Positions 7,457 through 13,698 of a DNA stretch of 43,792 nucleotides are shown in pieces. The stretch covers positions 1 through 43,792 of IMG/VR virus record IMGVR_UViG_3300036852_000211, one strand, 5' to 3'. Each line of letters opens with the position of its first letter. The first letter of the stretch is position 1. The notes beneath the pieces are model-generated. The model ran no database searches. It saw only the letters and a list, made by a program, of their open reading frames with translations, and was not told the origin of the DNA. This DNA comes from a virus. The translations under genes were made by a program, and so were the position numbers.

Positions 7457-7744
7457 ATGCCTAGATGGGCCGCGAAGGTCGACAGCACGAGTCACGCCGT
7501 TATCGCGGCCTTCCGCGCCTATGGAGCGGACTGGCTAGATACATCTCGCTCGCCAGGCATTGACGGCTGGGTGCTCTTTCGTGGGCGCTGTATCCCAGTG
7601 GAGATTAAGACACCGTTGTCGAAGACAGGCACGGTGAAGCTGACCGAGACCCAAGAGCGGCTCAAGGCACGTGGTTGGCCGATTGTGATTGTGACGAGCG
7701 CGGATGATGTACGCCACGTGCTTGGTCTTGACCCGGTGATCTGA
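7457..7744 (+). CDS. VRR-NUC-like / Holliday-junction-resolvase-type nuclease
   Basis: 95 residues. The segment SRSPGIDGWVLFRGRCIPVEIKTP gives the D...ExK core of the PD-(D/E)XK superfamily (Asp in GIDGW, Glu and Lys in VEIK). KLTETQERLKARGWPIVIVTSADD then follows, as in small phage VRR-NUC proteins thought to cut branched DNA. The length suits a minimal single-domain enzyme. It sits next to the replication-protein gene, consistent with resolving recombination or replication intermediates. Confidence 0.83.
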   Translation: MPRWAAKVDSTSHAVIAAFRAYGADWLDTSRSPGIDGWVLFRGRCIPVEIKTPLSKTGTVKLTETQERLKARGWPIVIVTSADDVRHVLGLDPVI

Positions 7745-7752
7745 GAAGTCTG

Positions 7753-8016
7753 ATGAAGGTGCGGTATCGCTGGGCGATCCAGCAATGCTCGTATAGCGGG
7801 CATCCCGATGATCGCGGGAAGTGGTCGGGGCCGCTGGGCGCGGGCTGGATTGACTATGAGGCGCAGTTGCCTGCATGGGTGGATCATTGGCCCGCAAGTT
7901 TTCGCACACGTCGCGAAGCGCGCGAGGCGGCACGGCAGATGCGCAAGCGATCACAACGGCACAGTGATTGGCGATTTCGGCCTGTGAAAATTGCGATCCG
8001 CGTGACGGTGATCTGA
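7753..8016 (+). CDS. Basic hypothetical protein
   Basis: 87 residues, Trp- and Arg-rich, beginning MKVRYRWAIQQCSYSG. The centre (WPASFRTRREAREAARQMRKR) is a strongly basic helix that could bind nucleic acid. It overlaps the next start by one base (TGATG). The family is not recognised. Confidence 0.6.
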   Translation: MKVRYRWAIQQCSYSGHPDDRGKWSGPLGAGWIDYEAQLPAWVDHWPASFRTRREAREAARQMRKRSQRHSDWRFRPVKIAIRVTVI

Positions 8017-8153
8017 TGACGCACACCCACTGCGGCACCGTCCTGGAGATTCGGCGTGAGCGGATCATGGACGATCCAGTACTAGACGAAATGGTCCCAT
8101 GGTGCCAACGGTGTGCGCGAGTGATTCGTGATCCGCAGGAGTTGAGCGCGTGA
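8016..8153 (+). CDS. 45-residue Cys/His mini-protein
   Basis: It begins at the ATG overlapping the previous stop. HTHCG near the N-terminus and CQRC near residue 31 could together bind one zinc ion. Start and stop are both coupled to neighbours (TGATG before, GTGA after), which supports a real gene despite its length. Confidence 0.6.
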   Translation: MTHTHCGTVLEIRRERIMDDPVLDEMVPWCQRCARVIRDPQELSA

Positions 8154-8425
8154 GACATCGCGTCCGCTCACGGCCATTACACGCCGCAACATGGCGGCAG
8201 CGCGCGCGGGCGGTGTTTGTCGCCTTGCGCGGGGAGCTAGAGGCCGAACAGCGTGCTGCGCAGATTGCGGCCTTACCGATCGTCGAGTGGCGCAATGATC
8301 AACTGCGGACGATTCGCTGCCACGGTACGACTGGCAACGGCCCCCATGATCGGCATGTACCGGAAGCGCTGTTGTGGTGTCTCATTGACTTGCGGGCGTA
8401 TGTGTGTCCGTTCCATACGCGGTGA
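8150..8425 (+). CDS. Hypothetical protein
   Basis: 91 residues from a GTG overlapping the previous stop. The N-terminal 45 residues form a basic helical region (ATWRQRARAVFVALRGELEA), and the C-terminal half holds His and Cys residues (IRCHGTTG, CPFHTR). It is the last gene before the operator-bearing promoter at 8434-8474. The function is unknown. Confidence 0.6.
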   Translation: MRHRVRSRPLHAATWRQRARAVFVALRGELEAEQRAAQIAALPIVEWRNDQLRTIRCHGTTGNGPHDRHVPEALLWCLIDLRAYVCPFHTR

Positions 8426-8433
8426 GGTGGCTA

Positions 8434-8474
8434 AATACCGTAAAGTTGACAAAGAATACGGTATTGTGTATACT
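8434..8474 (+). promoter_or_regulatory. Near-consensus sigma-70 promoter with 9-bp inverted-repeat operator
   Basis: The -35 box TTGACA (8446-8451) is perfect, the spacer is exactly 17 bases, and the -10 box is TATACT (8469-8474). Two arms of a perfect inverted repeat, AATACCGTA (8434-8442) and TACGGTATT (8457-8465), flank the -35 box and enter the spacer, so a bound repressor would block RNA polymerase. It drives the gene at 8492 and probably the small-gene run that follows. The protein that binds the repeat is unknown; the ribbon-helix-helix protein at 9185 and the phage repressors are candidates. Confidence 0.85.
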
Positions 8475-8491
8475 GGTGTCTGGAGGTGAAC

Positions 8492-8674
8492 ATGGGATGG
8501 TATCAGCACTCCGGCAAGACGAAGGACACCTGTTACATCTGCGGGAAGCGGATCAAGAAGGGCGAGAAGTTTTATTTCATGACCGATGGGCCAGACGCGG
8601 CGCTCGGCCATTTTCTGTGCGTGTGGCAGAAGCAGGAGACGGAAGACAAGGCGAAGCAAGAGGCGGTGCGGTGA
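8492..8674 (+). CDS. Small zinc-finger-like protein, first gene of a promoter-led sub-operon
   Basis: 60 residues. The ATG is preceded by a strong GGAGGTG. Residues 14-23 contain CYICGKRIKKGEKFY, a treble-clef-like knuckle, and a second Cys/His pair comes from HFLCVW, giving a plausible zinc site of the kind found in small phage and HNH-related proteins. The promoter and operator just upstream mean it can be expressed apart from the rest of the early operon. Confidence 0.72.
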   Translation: MGWYQHSGKTKDTCYICGKRIKKGEKFYFMTDGPDAALGHFLCVWQKQETEDKAKQEAVR

Positions 8675-8973
8675 TGGTCAGCTTCAAGTGCAGTCGGGAA
8701 GATCACGAAGCGGCGAGAGAAATCGCCGAACGAGCTGTCCGCGCGGCTCGCAAGGCAAGAATCGATGCCACGTTTCGTGATTTCTGGATGGACATCCTCG
8801 CCACGCATTGCAACGGGTGCCAGCTGCGACTTCAGAAGTTGCTCGTGGCGAACGACTTCGATTTCTCTCATGACGTGTTCGGGATTCGGCGACACCTGAA
8901 TCGACAGACGGGACAGCTTGAGGGTTGCTTCGTGCCGCGCTTCGCAGTGCCGCAAGAGCAGGCGGTGCGGTGA
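8674..8973 (+). CDS. Hypothetical protein, Cys-bearing and helical
   Basis: 99 residues from the ATG overlapping the previous stop (TGATG). A long charged helix (DHEAAREIAERAVRAARKAR) is followed by HCNGCQLRLQKLL and a short beta-like end. It is unrecognised. The organisation suggests a DNA- or protein-binding accessory factor, but nothing decides this. Confidence 0.62.
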   Translation: MVSFKCSREDHEAAREIAERAVRAARKARIDATFRDFWMDILATHCNGCQLRLQKLLVANDFDFSHDVFGIRRHLNRQTGQLEGCFVPRFAVPQEQAVR

Positions 8974-9188
8974 TGCCGGTTATCTGTGACGGCTGCCGTG
9001 TGCGCGGCTCTTGGGAGCATCGGTGCCACGGACAATTGGCGCGCGTCAACGACGAGACTGCTGGCCGTGCATGTGAATGCACGGAATGTGCCGAAGATCG
9101 CAAGGCGCATCCAATTGGCTGTGTCTGCGAGACGTGCTGTGTCGCTTACGAACGCGACGCGTGGGACCCCCGAATGGGCGAGCGATGA
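8973..9188 (+). CDS. Cys-rich zinc-binding mini-protein
   Basis: 71 residues with ten Cys in pairs: CDGC, a lone C after HR, CECTEC, and CVCETCC. This is enough for two zinc sites. It starts in a TGATG overlap. No family is recognised, but it resembles the many Cys-pair proteins of this operon. Confidence 0.62.
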   Translation: MPVICDGCRVRGSWEHRCHGQLARVNDETAGRACECTECAEDRKAHPIGCVCETCCVAYERDAWDPRMGER

Positions 9189-9409
9189 ATACCGCTACAC
9201 TCGCGGGCATGGCAAAGAAGCGCGGCTATTCCCGCGAGTTCACCCCGAAGATCCGTACGCCAGAGAGCCGTCGCCGGATCACGGTGGACTGGATTCCTCC
9301 CACTGTCTACGAGGCCGTGGTGGCGAAGGCGAAGCGCGAGCATGTAAGCATGCGGGCCTTAGTGATTCGCCTGCTTAACGATTGGATAGGCCGTGGCGAA
9401 TCAAAGTGA
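9185..9409 (+). CDS. Putative ribbon-helix-helix regulator
   Basis: 74 residues. The start ATG at 9185 overlaps the previous stop. Residues 29-72 (RRRITVDWIPPTVYEAVVAK followed by a second helix ending LLNDWIGRG) fit an Arc/MetJ-type ribbon-helix-helix: a short strand that enters the major groove, then two helices for dimer formation. It lies four genes downstream of the 8434 operator, so autoregulation of that promoter is an attractive guess. The 26-residue basic N-terminus (AKKRGYSREFTPK) may also contact DNA. Confidence 0.68.
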   Translation: MNTATLAGMAKKRGYSREFTPKIRTPESRRRITVDWIPPTVYEAVVAKAKREHVSMRALVIRLLNDWIGRGESK

Positions 9410-9480
9410 GGTGCTACGTGCCAAGGAGTCAGCATTCGAGCGCTCATCCTGTCGCTGCTCGAGCAATGGGTGAAGATCGC

Positions 9481-9579
9481 ATGATCCGCCGTCTCCTGCG
9501 CTGGACGTATCGCTATCTCCGCTACTACCGCCACGATCTGTACGTCCCAGGCTGGAGCAAGCGGAAGGAGTTTCGATGA
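9481..9579 (+). CDS. Possible 32-residue basic peptide
   Basis: It starts MIRRLLRWTYRYLRYYRH and is very rich in Arg and Tyr. GGTGA lies seven bases before the ATG, and the 3' end is ATGA-coupled to the next gene. The in-frame ATG at 9466 or a GTG further upstream could extend it. Otherwise the interval 9410-9480 has no good gene. Confidence 0.4.
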   Translation: MIRRLLRWTYRYLRYYRHDLYVPGWSKRKEFR

Positions 9580-9830
9580 AGAAGATCACAAAGACCAGGA
9601 CACGTCGCAATTCGAGCGGGAGCTGCAAGACGTTGAGAGAAGAAACCGGGAGTTGGCTCTGGTCGCGTTGTTACCAGTGCGGGCATCGTCTGGCGTTTGC
9701 TTCAACTGGGTGTCCACAGTGTGGGATCGACTTCGATGGTCGCAAGATGCCCAAACGCTGGCCAGAGAAGTGCGATTGCGAGCGATGCACCGATGCGAAA
9801 CGCAGGCATCGCGTAGGGCCGCATCGATGA
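9576..9830 (+). CDS. Zinc-ribbon hypothetical protein
   Basis: 84 residues from an ATGA overlap. A basic N-terminus (MKKITKTRTRRNS) precedes a zinc ribbon with CYQCG and CPQCG separated by 14 residues; a third Cys group (CDCERC) lies near the C-terminus. This could be a nucleic-acid-binding ribbon. The family is unidentified. Confidence 0.65.
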   Translation: MKKITKTRTRRNSSGSCKTLREETGSWLWSRCYQCGHRLAFASTGCPQCGIDFDGRKMPKRWPEKCDCERCTDAKRRHRVGPHR

Positions 9831-10015
9831 GTACCACTGACGCGAAGGTGCTCGCCGAGTGGATTCGGATGGTGCACGAGGAAGCCGCGAAACCGCTGAC
9901 CGATTGGGAACTCTCGTTTATGGAGTCGATAACCGACCAGTTCGAGCGCACCGGGCGATTGAGCGAGCGACAGGTCGAGATTCTCGAGCGCATTTACGCA
10001 GACAAGACGGACTAA
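9827..10015 (+). CDS. Small acidic helical protein
   Basis: 62 residues, with the ATG in an ATGA overlap. The sequence is almost wholly amphipathic helix (LAEWIRMVHEEAAKPLTDW, then LSERQVEILERIYADK), without Cys. WELSFMESITDQFERTGRLSERQ resembles a short helical domain found in several phage genes of unknown role. Confidence 0.65.
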   Translation: MSTTDAKVLAEWIRMVHEEAAKPLTDWELSFMESITDQFERTGRLSERQVEILERIYADKTD

Positions 10016-10017
10016 CT

Positions 10018-10410
10018 ATGAGCTGCGCGGACGTCTGTATTGACCATGAAGACTACTCCGACTGCGATGCCAGCGACTTGTACCGAGAAGCCGTCGTCAC
10101 GGCGCGGAAGCTGCACGTGTGTTGCGAGTGCGGCGACCCAATTCAGGCAGGCATGCGCTACCAGCGAGCCTCCGGTAAATACGACGGAAAGATGTGGGTC
10201 GAATGCACCTGCATCTTGTGTTTGGAGATTCGCAAGGTGTTCGTCTGCGGCTCGGTGGTTCTCGGAATGCTATGGGATTCGATCGAGGACGCCATATTTC
10301 CAATCTGGGAGGAGAAAGGCCCGATCGATTGTCTGGCGAAGGTCGAGTCGCTTGAGGCGCGGACGAAGTTGCGCACACGATATACCGCGTGGAGTAAAAG
10401 ACAGTTATGA
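10018..10410 (+). CDS. Conserved phage Cys-rich protein
   Basis: 130 residues. The block ARKLHVCCECGDPIQAGMRY followed by GKMWVECTCILCLEIRKVF is a pattern often seen in phages: two CxxC knuckles around a beta hairpin with a conserved Tyr and Trp. The helical C-terminus may mediate contacts. No biochemical role is established. It is ATGA-coupled to the next gene. Confidence 0.72.
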   Translation: MSCADVCIDHEDYSDCDASDLYREAVVTARKLHVCCECGDPIQAGMRYQRASGKYDGKMWVECTCILCLEIRKVFVCGSVVLGMLWDSIEDAIFPIWEEKGPIDCLAKVESLEARTKLRTRYTAWSKRQL

Positions 10411-10919
10411 CGATCCCCTCCCGCCCGACGCTCGATGCCTCTCCGGGGAAGAGTGATGAATCACCTCTACGCGAAATGCAGCACGCGGCGCGTCCCGACT
10501 GTCAAGCCGAAGGCTGGCACTTGTGCAGACCCACCGAAAGCGGGGAGGCGGTGACCACGCCCGTCTCCCCGGCAATTAATCAGAAACCGCAATATGCCAG
10601 TGTCGATGTGCTACTGGCCTATTGCCGGTCGCTTGATGACTGTATCGCCGCGACGTTCGACCGCGTGTGGACGACCGAGGACGGGCATTTGCACGCGGAA
10701 TGTTGCGGACAGGAAGTAACTTACTCGTACGGCATCTTTGGTCCTGACCAAGCGCGCTGCAAGGCTTGCGGCTCCGCGATGGTCAATGTGCTGTCTCCGC
10801 ATGTCAGCCCGGTCCTGCTGGCGCCAGCGGGTAACTACACGCATTTCCCTTCAGAGAAGTTCGCCAAGGAAATGGAAGGGCGGAACTGGCTCTCGTGGCG
10901 CAAAAAAGGGGCATCATGA
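10407..10919 (+). CDS. Hypothetical protein with zinc-ribbon-like core
   Basis: 170 residues. The first 60 look disordered (Ser/Pro/Glu-rich). The remainder has ECCGQEVTYSYGIFG and RCKACGSAM, a CC...CxxC ribbon, and a helical end (SEKFAKEMEGRNWLSW). It is ATGA-coupled at both ends. No family is recognised. Confidence 0.65.
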   Translation: MTIPSRPTLDASPGKSDESPLREMQHAARPDCQAEGWHLCRPTESGEAVTTPVSPAINQKPQYASVDVLLAYCRSLDDCIAATFDRVWTTEDGHLHAECCGQEVTYSYGIFGPDQARCKACGSAMVNVLSPHVSPVLLAPAGNYTHFPSEKFAKEMEGRNWLSWRKKGAS

Positions 10920-11584
10920 GCCAGTCTCCATCTTCTCCCCCGGTGGCGTGGGATGCCGAGCAGGTGACGAAACTTGTTCAACAGCTCCGTCGTCTCAGTG
11001 AACTCAATCGGCCGGACGATGATCTGCTAAGCACTGAGCTAGAGGTCGTTGCTGTACCGGAGCTTACCTGGGGCGAACTAGCGGAACTTTCGGCGGTCTT
11101 GAGTAATGCTGCGGATGCTCTCGACGCCGCCCGTCACACCATCACCCAGCAGGCGCAGGATTCGCGGGCCACGACGCAATACGCACGTCAGATCAGGGAA
11201 CTAGAACGGCAACGCGATCTCTACAGATCGTACATGATGGATGCCGTCGACGCTTTGTCCCCACTTCAGACTGGAGGCGATCTTTGCGAAGCGGCGGGCT
11301 TACGATTGGGCGACTCGCTGATACAGGATGGGATTCCGTGGCTTATTCTACGTGTACGTCAGCAGGCGCAGGAGATCGCCCGCCTGCGAGAACAACTGGA
11401 ATGGGAGGTAGCGCTTAAAAGGGCGCTGTTGCCTTATCAAGAACGAGCAGTCAGAGCAGAAGCCTCCCGCGACGACCTCCTTGCGCAGGTGCTGGCGATC
11501 GTAGATGCCCATGTCTCGCTAGGGCAACGGGAGCCCTTGCGTGATCAGATCGCCGCCCTCCGTGCCGCGCAGGAGCCCGCATGA
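10916..11584 (+). CDS. Coiled-coil hypothetical protein
   Basis: 222 residues from an ATGA overlap. Two long heptad regions (about 85-115 and 150-205, including RQIRELERQRDLYRSYM and RQQAQEIARLREQLEWEV) flank a short globular stretch. This form is common among phage early proteins of unknown role. It could be an adaptor or host-interaction factor. The stop is coupled to the remnant at 11581. Confidence 0.65.
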   Translation: MSQSPSSPPVAWDAEQVTKLVQQLRRLSELNRPDDDLLSTELEVVAVPELTWGELAELSAVLSNAADALDAARHTITQQAQDSRATTQYARQIRELERQRDLYRSYMMDAVDALSPLQTGGDLCEAAGLRLGDSLIQDGIPWLILRVRQQAQEIARLREQLEWEVALKRALLPYQERAVRAEASRDDLLAQVLAIVDAHVSLGQREPLRDQIAALRAAQEPA

Positions 11585-11661
11585 GGCCTCAGCGCATTCA
11601 GCGGAAGCGCACGAAGCCGTCGAAGTGGGGCACCGCTCTAGCGCGTAACTGTTGGATGTAA
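11581..11661 (+). pseudogene. 26-codon fragment, possible remnant of a DUF4326-like gene
   Basis: The frame begins at an ATGA overlap and reads MRPQRIQRKRTK, then a few residues later KWGTA before a TAA. The start closely resembles DUF4326 proteins, whose N-terminus has RPxRIQRKRTKGWR followed by VGRPSxWGNPF. Here the middle is missing and the gene ends early, so it is either a decayed copy or a very short peptide. Confidence 0.45.
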
Positions 11662-11676
11662 ACGATTTACGTGACC

Positions 11677-11832
11677 ATGACGAGCAAAACCGCACAGGAA
11701 CAGCCGCGCGTCCTTTTGGGCGCATATTATGCGCATGACACGGACAAAGCGGCGGGCGGAAGCCAGTCAGCCGCCTTTTTCTTGGGTGAGGCCGGTTTTC
11801 GCGCTGTCCAATGCGAACCGGCTTCACTCTGA
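11677..11832 (+). CDS. Doubtful 51-codon open frame
   Basis: An ATG-started frame (MTSKTAQEQPRVLLGAYYAH onward) stays open through the intergenic region 11662-11880. It lacks a ribosome-binding site and includes a terminator-like hairpin, so coding is uncertain. It is listed because the codon pattern is not obviously random. Confidence 0.2.
   Translation: MTSKTAQEQPRVLLGAYYAHDTDKAAGGSQSAAFFLGEAGFRAVQCEPASL
11720..11734. promoter_or_regulatory. 15-bp perfect palindrome
   Basis: GCGCATATTATGCGC has two 7-base arms around a single T. It could be a regulator-binding site. One arm (TTATGCGCA) also resembles an XerC half-site of dif, but there is no proper second half-site at the required distance, so it is not called as an attachment site. 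Confidence 0.4.
11755..11782 (+). terminator. Rho-independent terminator candidate at the end of the early operon
   Basis: GGCGG (11755-11759) pairs with CCGCC (11771-11775) and is followed by five T and TCTT. It lies after the last early gene and before the small-terminase-like gene, where early transcription would be expected to stop. The 11-base loop and short stem make it moderate in strength. Confidence 0.5.
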
Positions 11833-11881
11833 ACATTCCTAAGAGACTCTCAACTTCCAATCTGCGTCTTCTCCACTCATC

Positions 11882-11901
11882 TTGACATGGTATGCTATGC
11901 T
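11882..11901 (+). promoter_or_regulatory. Possible extended -10 promoter before the HTH/terminase-like gene
   Basis: TGGTATGCTATGCT at 11888-11901 gives two overlapping TATGCT boxes, the first with the extended TGN element. A TTGACA at 11882-11887 is too close to serve as its -35 box. It is the only promoter-like sequence between the early terminator and the gene at 11953. Confidence 0.35.
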
Positions 11902-11952
11902 CTGAGGCGCACCCCAGCCAACGCATTGACGAGGAGTGCTCTGCACAAGTCG

Positions 11953-12486
11953 ATGAGCGACACAGTCGAGCTTGCGTCCACCGCCGGGCTAGCGCAATCC
12001 CAATCCACCGAGCACTTCGCCACTAGCGAGGCAGCATCGCTTAACGCAACTCGTGATTATTCTCGCCTGACCGACGACGAGAAAGGCGCTATTCTCCAGC
12101 TGCTCGCCGAAGGCGTGGCGCAAACGCTGATCGCTGAGCATATTGGCTGCCATCCCTCCAGCATTACACGCGTCAAACAGCTGTTTGCCGACCGAACCGA
12201 CCTAGCAATTCAATACCTTCGCGGGCGTGCGCTGGCGCATGCGGAAAAACTGGACGACATCGCCACCAATGGTGCGCACGACGACTCAATCAAGGCGATT
12301 CGCACATCATTCGCTGCAAGTGGTGTCATTAAAGAGGTTAGCAACTTAGCTGTTGGGGTTCAGGTGGTCATCGGTCAACCGGATGCGCCGGCGATTGACC
12401 CATTAGCGATCACGCTTACGCCGAGTGCCAGTAGCACACTTTCGCCTGACAAGATCAACGACTTAGCCTGTGGAAAAGTAGGCTAA
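11953..12486 (+). CDS. Helix-turn-helix protein, candidate small terminase subunit
   Basis: 177 residues from the ATG at 11953; an upstream in-frame ATG at 11887 overlaps the -10 region and is less likely. GAGGAG lies 16 bases upstream, rather far. Residues 34-80 hold a helix-turn-helix (YSRLTDDEKGAILQLLAEG, then LIAEHIGCHPSSITRVKQLF). A helical oligomerisation-like region (YLRGRALAHAEKLDDIA) follows, as in small terminases that recognise pac and load the large subunit. It is about 7 kb from the large terminase genes, which is unusual, so a transcription regulator is an alternative. Confidence 0.5.
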   Translation: MSDTVELASTAGLAQSQSTEHFATSEAASLNATRDYSRLTDDEKGAILQLLAEGVAQTLIAEHIGCHPSSITRVKQLFADRTDLAIQYLRGRALAHAEKLDDIATNGAHDDSIKAIRTSFAASGVIKEVSNLAVGVQVVIGQPDAPAIDPLAITLTPSASSTLSPDKINDLACGKVG

Positions 12487-12494
12487 CTAGAGAT

Positions 12495-12525
12495 TGTGCG
12501 TCTAAGAAGATTGATTATGTTAACT
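12495..12525 (+). other. dif-like site, candidate XerCD-type attP
   Basis: TGTGCGTCTAA (12495-12505), a 9-base centre, and TTATGTTAACT (12515-12525). Against the Escherichia coli dif arms recalled from the literature, the XerC-side arm matches 8 of 11 and the XerD-side arm 10 of 11; the centre is longer than the chromosomal 6 bases, as in several phages that integrate with host XerC/XerD. It lies between genes, and no integrase is present anywhere in the genome. This is inference from similarity only; the host dif is not known. Confidence 0.45.
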
Positions 12526-12574
12526 AGGCGGAACCCAGGATTAGCACACGCTCGAGCGATTCCGGCGAGCGGAT

Positions 12575-12609
12575 CGCCAGGGGCCCCACCGGGGTGGCCT
12601 AGCCTGGCG
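12575..12609. other. Strong GC-rich hairpin beside the dif-like site
   Basis: CGCCAGG (12575-12581) pairs with CCTGGCG (12603-12609), and CCCC/GGGG (12584-12587 with 12591-12594) forms an inner stem. No T run follows, so it is not a classical terminator. It may be a structural element of the attachment region or part of the leader of the gene at 12667. The rest of 12487-12666 holds no gene. Confidence 0.45.
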
Positions 12610-12666
12610 GTACCGTTACTACCCTCGCGGCTAGGAACCCTTGTTCACTTGTGGTAGAGTTCACGA

Positions 12667-13164
12667 ATGGACAAGCGGAAGAGTATACAAGTGAGTGAGG
12701 GGTGTTGGGCGTTACTGCGGGAGATGGCGTTACAGCAGCGTGAGACGGTGGGACAGTTAGTGGAACGGCTCACGCGGAAAGCGGCGGTGGGGGTGCTGGC
12801 GGCTAGAGCGGTGGCGGCGGAATCGGTAGGGGTGAGCGAACCGTGGATGCGTGAGGCGGAACAGTTGCGGGCGGATCGGGAGCGCTCACGTGCGCCGAGC
12901 GAACGCTCACCAGAGGAGTGCGGGAAAGCGGCGGCGCGGGAGTTTTTCTCTGGCGCACGTCCGGTGGTGAACCATGAAGCGGCGCGGGCCTATGTGAAAG
13001 AGCAGGGGCTGAACCCAGAGGATTTCCCGGCGGTGTGTAGGCCGAGCGAGCATTCACCTGATGCGCGTTGTCGGTGTGGGCAGAAGTGGAAGGATCATCA
13101 GGGCGGGGCGAGTCGGACGCTGGCGGTCGTGACTAATTGCCGGGCGTTTCAGGAGGTTGGGTGA
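12667..13164 (+). CDS. Hypothetical protein with ribbon-helix-helix-like N-terminus and C-terminal Cys motif
   Basis: 165 residues. Residues 1-40 (KRKSIQVSEGCWALLREMAL, QLVERLTRKA) look like a ribbon-helix-helix DNA-binding unit. A disordered Ser/Glu region follows, and residues 124-158 (HSPDARCRCGQKWKDH) may bind zinc. There is no Shine-Dalgarno sequence. A TAGAGT box ends six bases before the ATG, so the message may be leaderless. Codons are unusually NNG-rich compared with neighbours, hinting at separate acquisition. Confidence 0.6.
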   Translation: MDKRKSIQVSEGCWALLREMALQQRETVGQLVERLTRKAAVGVLAARAVAAESVGVSEPWMREAEQLRADRERSRAPSERSPEECGKAAAREFFSGARPVVNHEAARAYVKEQGLNPEDFPAVCRPSEHSPDARCRCGQKWKDHQGGASRTLAVVTNCRAFQEVG

Positions 13165-13454
13165 TTGCGCTGCTCTCGGATAAGGCAGCCGACGCTATCG
13201 AACGCGCGTGTTGCGCATGGATCTGGGCGGATGACTGGCGCCGGTTCTTTCCTGGCGAGATCGTCCACTTTGCAGCGTTTTCAGAGCGCGACGCAGTAAT
13301 TAGTATGTGGTTTCACTGGGAGCCCACGAAAGCAGAAGCTTGGGTGGCTCCACGAATCGCGCGGGCGCACGAAAGAGCGCAAGCAGAAGCATGGGAGATG
13401 GTGCTGATGCCGTGTAAAGGTGGCGGGAAGAAGAAGGGCGGGCGGGGGCGCTGA
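13161..13454 (+). CDS. Hypothetical protein
   Basis: 97 residues from a GTG overlapping the previous stop (GTGA), with AGGAGG upstream. An aromatic core (CAWIWADDWRRFFPGEIVHF) is followed by a helical region and a Gly/Lys/Arg tail. It is not recognised. It is the last cytoplasmic-looking product before the block of exported proteins. Confidence 0.6.
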   Translation: MIALLSDKAADAIERACCAWIWADDWRRFFPGEIVHFAAFSERDAVISMWFHWEPTKAEAWVAPRIARAHERAQAEAWEMVLMPCKGGGKKKGGRGR

Positions 13455-13455
13455 G

Positions 13456-13668
13456 ATGACTCGGCGCGCATTTTTCGGGGCGGTGGGGGTGCTGCTGGCG
13501 GCGCCCATGGTGGCGCTCAGAACGAAGGTCGTCCCGCGCCTGTGGATTGATCCGCGTTGCCAAGAAGCGATCCGGTCGCTGCCGCGTTGGAACTATCGCC
13601 CCTCTTCAAAACAAGTTGAATTCATGAACTCACTAGAGCGACGGGTATTGTGGACAGGTGGACGCTGA
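13456..13668 (+). CDS. Small protein with Tat-type signal peptide
   Basis: 70 residues. The start TRRAFFGAVGVLLAAP has the twin arginine, the aromatic residue at +2 and the hydrophobic stretch of a Tat signal, so export in folded form is predicted. The mature part is only about 48 residues. Its end (PSSKQVEFMNSLERRVLWTGG) looks like the stretch that precedes the Walker A loop in large terminases, but the gene stops before any GKS. That could be chance or a remnant. Nothing else identifies a function. Confidence 0.6.
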   Translation: MTRRAFFGAVGVLLAAPMVALRTKVVPRLWIDPRCQEAIRSLPRWNYRPSSKQVEFMNSLERRVLWTGGR

Positions 13669-13698
13669 GCACGTAACACGAGATTGGATGCTGATTCA

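Noticed and set aside
11720-11734. Second dif-like attachment site
   Set aside because: Only one XerC-like half-site is present as part of a palindrome, and no XerD half-site lies at the needed distance.
12526-12660. tRNA-like sequence (TAGCCTGGCGGTA resembling a D-arm)
   Set aside because: No TpsiC arm, acceptor stem or anticodon stem can be drawn; the stems found are those of a simple hairpin.
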